9,124 nucleotides of DNA from an uncultured Methylobacteriaceae bacterium (GTDB taxonomy: Bacteria > Pseudomonadota > Alphaproteobacteria > Rhizobiales > Beijerinckiaceae). The position numbers and the translations under genes were made by a program. The stretch is taken from contig CALMTJ010000404.1 in assembly GCA_937872715.1 (NCBI GenBank), positions 1-9,124 on the forward strand, read 5' to 3'. Positions 7,340 through 9,124 of this stretch are shown piece by piece (the first letter of the stretch is position 1; the number at the start of each line of letters is the position of its first letter). The notes below the pieces were generated by a model that saw nothing but the letters and a program-made list of their open reading frames with translations, was not told the origin of the DNA and did no database searches.

Positions 7340-7355
7340 CGCGCTCCGAAGCGCG
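7340..7355. repeat. Short hairpin in the divergent intergenic region
   Basis: CGCGCT (7340-7345) pairs exactly with AGCGCG (7350-7355) around CCGA. It lies in the 137-bp gap (7267-7403) between the PCu(A)C gene and the small repeat-containing gene, where divergent promoters are expected. It could be an operator or simply chance in GC-rich DNA. I see no convincing complete -35/-10 pair in this gap. A lone TTGACG word (7322-7327 on the minus strand) has no good -10 partner. Confidence 0.3.
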
Positions 7356-7403
7356 GAACCGCAAGGGCGACGCTCGGCGTTGACGAGCAAAGGAGCGGGC
7401 TGC

Positions 7404-7568
7404 ATGCCGAACGACGATGGCGAGGGCACGTCCGAGGTCGAGGCGACGCCGGACGCGGCCGAAAGGACGAAGCCGGATGCTCCCCGGCCAGGGTCGACGC
7501 CAGGAACGTCGGAGGTCGATGCCAGGCCCGACGGGCCATCCCGGGGCGAGCCCTCTCCCGGGCGATGA
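7404..7568 (+). CDS. Small acidic, probably disordered protein with an internal repeat
   Basis: This 54-residue reading frame starts at ATG 7404 with AAAGGAG ending eight bases upstream, a good ribosome binding site. A TTG at 7380 in the same frame is a less likely start. The protein is rich in Pro, Glu, Asp, Gly, Thr and Ser, with no hydrophobic segment, no cysteine after the start and no recognised domain; it is probably disordered. It contains an imperfect duplication: GTSEVEATPD at 8-17 and GTSEVDARPD at 34-43 (DNA 7425-7454 and 7503-7532, 78 bases apart). Third codon positions are mostly G or C, as expected of a gene here, though somewhat less so than in the large genes. It could be real or a chance frame; no function can be assigned. 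Confidence 0.5.
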   Translation: MPNDDGEGTSEVEATPDAAERTKPDAPRPGSTPGTSEVDARPDGPSRGEPSPGR

Positions 7569-7569
7569 G

Positions 7570-7619
7570 GCTCCCGTCCTACGGCTCCGGACGAGTGGGC
7601 GGTGACGCCCTGCGGGAGC
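7570..7619 (+). other. Branched stem-loop between the small gene and the DUF1761 gene
   Basis: An outer stem GCTCCCG (7570-7576) pairs with CGGGAGC (7613-7619). Inside are a short TCC/GGA hairpin (7577-7579 with 7589-7591) and a perfect GGGCG-GTGA-CGCCC hairpin (7597-7610) whose loop is of the stable GNRA type. It begins two bases after the stop codon of the small gene. It may be a terminator or attenuator, or a leader structure for the DUF1761 gene; no T-run follows. High GC makes such folding common, so this is tentative. Confidence 0.35.
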
Positions 7620-7680
7620 GGGCGGCGGCGGCCCGTCCGCTTCCCTTCCGCCACCGGTCACGCGACCGGAGCTCGCCCGG

Positions 7681-8091
7681 GTGACGGGCACCGCCCTCCT
7701 CGGGATCGTCGCCGCCGCCGTGGCCGGCTGGCTCGTCGGCTCCGCCTGGTACGGGCTTCTCGGCCGCACCCGGGCGCGGGCGCTCGGGTCGGAGCGTGAG
7801 GCCGTCGAACGCTCGGCCGGGAGGCCGCCCGTGGGCGCGCTTGTCCTCGCCTTCGTGGCCGAGCTCGCGATGGCCACCATGCTGTCCGGGATCGTCGTTC
7901 ACGTCGGCGAGACGAATGTCCGCCGGGCGATGGTCAGCGCAGCCTTCGTGTGGTTCGGCTTCGTCCTCACCACGGTCGCGACGAACAACGCCTTCGCGCG
8001 CCGGGCGCCGCTCCTGACCGTCATCGATGCCGGACACTGGATGGCCGTGCTGCTGGTCATGGGGGCCGCGATCGGCGTCGTGGGCCGCTGA
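7681..8091 (+). CDS. DUF1761 family integral membrane protein
   Basis: This is a 136-residue inner-membrane protein of unknown function. Four hydrophobic segments are visible at about 5-27, 51-73, 83-105 and 115-134, the usual arrangement for the family. Family-like residues are the first-helix GWLVGSAWYGLLG (16-28), FVWFGFVLTTVATNNAF (89-105) and DAGHWMAVLL (116-125). GTG 7681 is the likely start, with GGAG nine bases upstream; no good ATG is available. It sits 112 bases after the small repeat-containing gene and 86 bases before livH on the same strand. Nothing in the context gives a function, and its link to the transporter genes is probably only adjacency. Confidence 0.85.
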   Translation: MTGTALLGIVAAAVAGWLVGSAWYGLLGRTRARALGSEREAVERSAGRPPVGALVLAFVAELAMATMLSGIVVHVGETNVRRAMVSAAFVWFGFVLTTVATNNAFARRAPLLTVIDAGHWMAVLLVMGAAIGVVGR

Positions 8092-8104
8092 AGCGCCCGG
8101 CCGT

Positions 8105-8133
8105 TTGACATACCGGCGCGGCTCCGCGATCCA
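8105..8133 (+). promoter_or_regulatory. Possible promoter for the liv operon
   Basis: A perfect TTGACA -35 word lies at 8105-8110 in the 86-bp gap before livH. At 17-bp spacing the -10 position reads GATCCA (8128-8133), a poor match to TATAAT. The spacer contains a short palindrome, CGCGG-CT-CCGCG (8117-8128), which could be a regulator site. It is supported mainly by the exact -35 word and its position at the start of an operon. Confidence 0.35.
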
Positions 8134-8177
8134 GACGGGCAAGACGAGAGGATTGGGAGGTCCTCCTGGCCGCCGCC

Positions 8178-9038
8178 GTGCTGACCAACATCTACGACGG
8201 CATCGCCTATGGCAGCGTGCTCTTCCTGCTCGCCTGCGGCCTCTCCGTGACGCTCGGGCTGATGAACTTCATCAACCTCGCGCACGGCGCCTTCGCCATG
8301 GCGGGCGGCTACGTCACCGTGTTCGCGGTGAACCGCTACGGCATCCCGTTCGCCCCGTCGCTGCTCCTCGCCTTCGGGGTGAGCGCGGTTCTCGGCGCCG
8401 TCTGCGAGCGTCTCGTCTTCCGCCGCCTCTACCGGCGTCCGCATCTCGACCAGGTGCTGCTGACGATCGGCGTCGTGTTCATGGCGGTCGCGGGCTTCTC
8501 CTACGTGTTCGGCTCCGATCAGCGCTTCGTCCAGGTGCCGGCCTGTCTCACGGGCCGGGTCTTCGTGGGCGGCGTCGGGATCGGGATCTACCGCCTCCTC
8601 ATCATCGCGACCTGCGTCGCGATCGCGATCCTGCTCCAGCTCGCGCTGTCGCGGACGCGTTTCGGCAGCCATCTCCGGGCGGCCGTGGACGACGGGAGGG
8701 TCGCCCGGGGACTCGGGGTCGACGTGAACACCGTCTTCGCGGTGACCTTCGCGATCGGCTCCGGCCTGGCGGGTCTCGGCGGGGCGCTCGGGGCCGAGAT
8801 CCTCGGCCTCGATCCCACCTTCCCGCTGAAATACATGGTCTACTTCCTCCTCGTGGTCGCGGTCGGCGGCGGGACCGGCCTCGCCGGGCCGTTCGCGGCA
8901 TCGCTCCTCCTCGGCATCGCGGATGTCTGCGGCAAATACTACATCCCGGCCGCCGGCCCCTTCATCATCTACGTCGTCATGCTCGTCGTGCTCGTCTGGC
9001 GGCCGCAGGGCCTCCTGGCGATGGGCGGCCGGCGATGA
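8178..9038 (+). CDS. livH: Branched-chain amino acid (HAAT family) ABC transporter permease, LivH type
   Basis: LivH-type permeases form, with LivM, the inner-membrane channel of ABC importers for branched-chain amino acids, amides, urea or aromatic compounds, powered by LivG and LivF. The 286-residue length is typical. The N-terminus GIAYGSVLFLLACGLSVTLG (8-27) followed by NFINLAHGAFAMAGGY (30-45) is diagnostic. The cytoplasmic coupling segment RTRFGSHLRAAVDDGRVARG (159-178) contacts the ATPases. VAVGGGTGLAGPFAAS (227-242) and WRPQGLL (274-280) close the protein. About eight hydrophobic segments are visible. The substrate cannot be told from the permease alone. GTG 8178 fits the family N-terminus, but the best Shine-Dalgarno (GGGAGG 8155-8160) lies 17 bases away. 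An in-frame CTG at 8166 would be better spaced, and no ATG lies between the upstream stop and 8178. The stop overlaps the next gene as ATGA. Confidence 0.93.
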   Translation: MLTNIYDGIAYGSVLFLLACGLSVTLGLMNFINLAHGAFAMAGGYVTVFAVNRYGIPFAPSLLLAFGVSAVLGAVCERLVFRRLYRRPHLDQVLLTIGVVFMAVAGFSYVFGSDQRFVQVPACLTGRVFVGGVGIGIYRLLIIATCVAIAILLQLALSRTRFGSHLRAAVDDGRVARGLGVDVNTVFAVTFAIGSGLAGLGGALGAEILGLDPTFPLKYMVYFLLVVAVGGGTGLAGPFAASLLLGIADVCGKYYIPAAGPFIIYVVMLVVLVWRPQGLLAMGGRR

Positions 9039-9124
9039 GCGGGGCCGCGACGTCCGGCCGGGTCGCCGAGGCGTCCGCGGCCCTGGCCGGGCTTGCCCGC
9101 CCCCGCGCCGGCGAGGTGGTGCTC
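9035..9124 (+). CDS. livM: Start of the next liv operon gene, probably LivM permease (partial)
   Basis: ATG 9035 overlaps the livH stop in an ATGA junction, so the two are translationally coupled. The 30 visible residues (Ala/Gly/Arg-rich, ending in GEVVL) look like a cytoplasmic N-terminal extension leading to a membrane helix. That fits LivM, which usually follows livH, but the visible part has no diagnostic motif. A fused LivM-LivG protein also occurs in some such operons and cannot be excluded. The gene runs off the window. Confidence 0.65.
   Translation, partial: MSGAATSGRVAEASAALAGLARPRAGEVVL

Noticed and set aside
7380..7385. TTGACG as a -35 promoter box
   Set aside because: It is only 24 bases before ATG 7404, so a matching -10 would fall at or inside the coding region, and no good -10 is seen.
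6689..7654. N-terminal extension of the CVNH reading frame to 454 residues
   Set aside because: It would overlap the whole PCu(A)C gene in another frame. The signal peptide and ribosome binding site place the real start at 6688.
7899..8672. A 257-codon minus-strand frame across the DUF1761/livH region
   Set aside because: Glu/Arg/His-rich shadow overlapping two well-supported genes.
1..9124. Toxin-immunity, anti-phage or CRISPR system next to the T6SS genes
   Set aside because: None of the genes after clpV resembles an effector, immunity, VgrG, PAAR or defence gene, and no spaced repeats are present. The T6SS part ends at the terminator after clpV.

Overview
The DNA is very GC-rich, with G/C strongly favoured at third codon positions. 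It carries alphaproteobacterial-type versions of type VI secretion (T6SS), PCu(A)C, CVNH and DUF1761 genes, and palindromic repeats that resemble ones I remember from Methylobacterium/Microvirga genomes. My best guess is a Hyphomicrobiales (Rhizobiales) bacterium, probably Methylobacteriaceae. This rests on memory of sequence style, not on a search.

Layout. Bases 1-6222 on the + strand are part of a T6SS operon: a short tail of an upstream reading frame, tssF (85-2049), tssG (2213-3229) and tssH/clpV (3262-6222). TssF and TssG are wedge proteins of the phage-like baseplate. ClpV is the hexameric AAA+ unfoldase that recycles the contracted TssB/TssC sheath. The operon ends at a strong 12-bp bidirectional hairpin (6255-6283). 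Two minus-strand genes converge on it: a secreted small protein with half of a cyanovirin-N-like domain (6290-6688), and a periplasmic PCu(A)C copper chaperone (6778-7266). From 7404 the + strand carries a small acidic, repeat-containing protein, a DUF1761 membrane protein (7681-8091), then the start of a branched-chain amino-acid/amide (HAAT) ABC transporter operon: livH permease (8178-9038) and the first 30 codons of an overlapping gene, probably livM (9035 to window end).

The most notable structure is a folded palindromic repeat lying in frame inside the clpV coding sequence (core 4856-4938). It falls in a low-complexity stretch that splits the two helices of the middle coiled coil between the ATPase domains. 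A second inverted repeat, apparently of a different family, separates tssF from tssG (2078-2141), and a third palindrome with flanking direct repeats sits just before tssF (28-84). The T6SS operon therefore seems to have been colonised repeatedly by small palindromic elements, one of which has become protein-coding.

There is no gene-free stretch over 300 bases; the largest gaps are 2050-2212, 7267-7403 and 7569-7680. I saw no tRNA, rRNA, CRISPR array, transposase or prophage gene. Apart from the repeats, gene content is ordinary.
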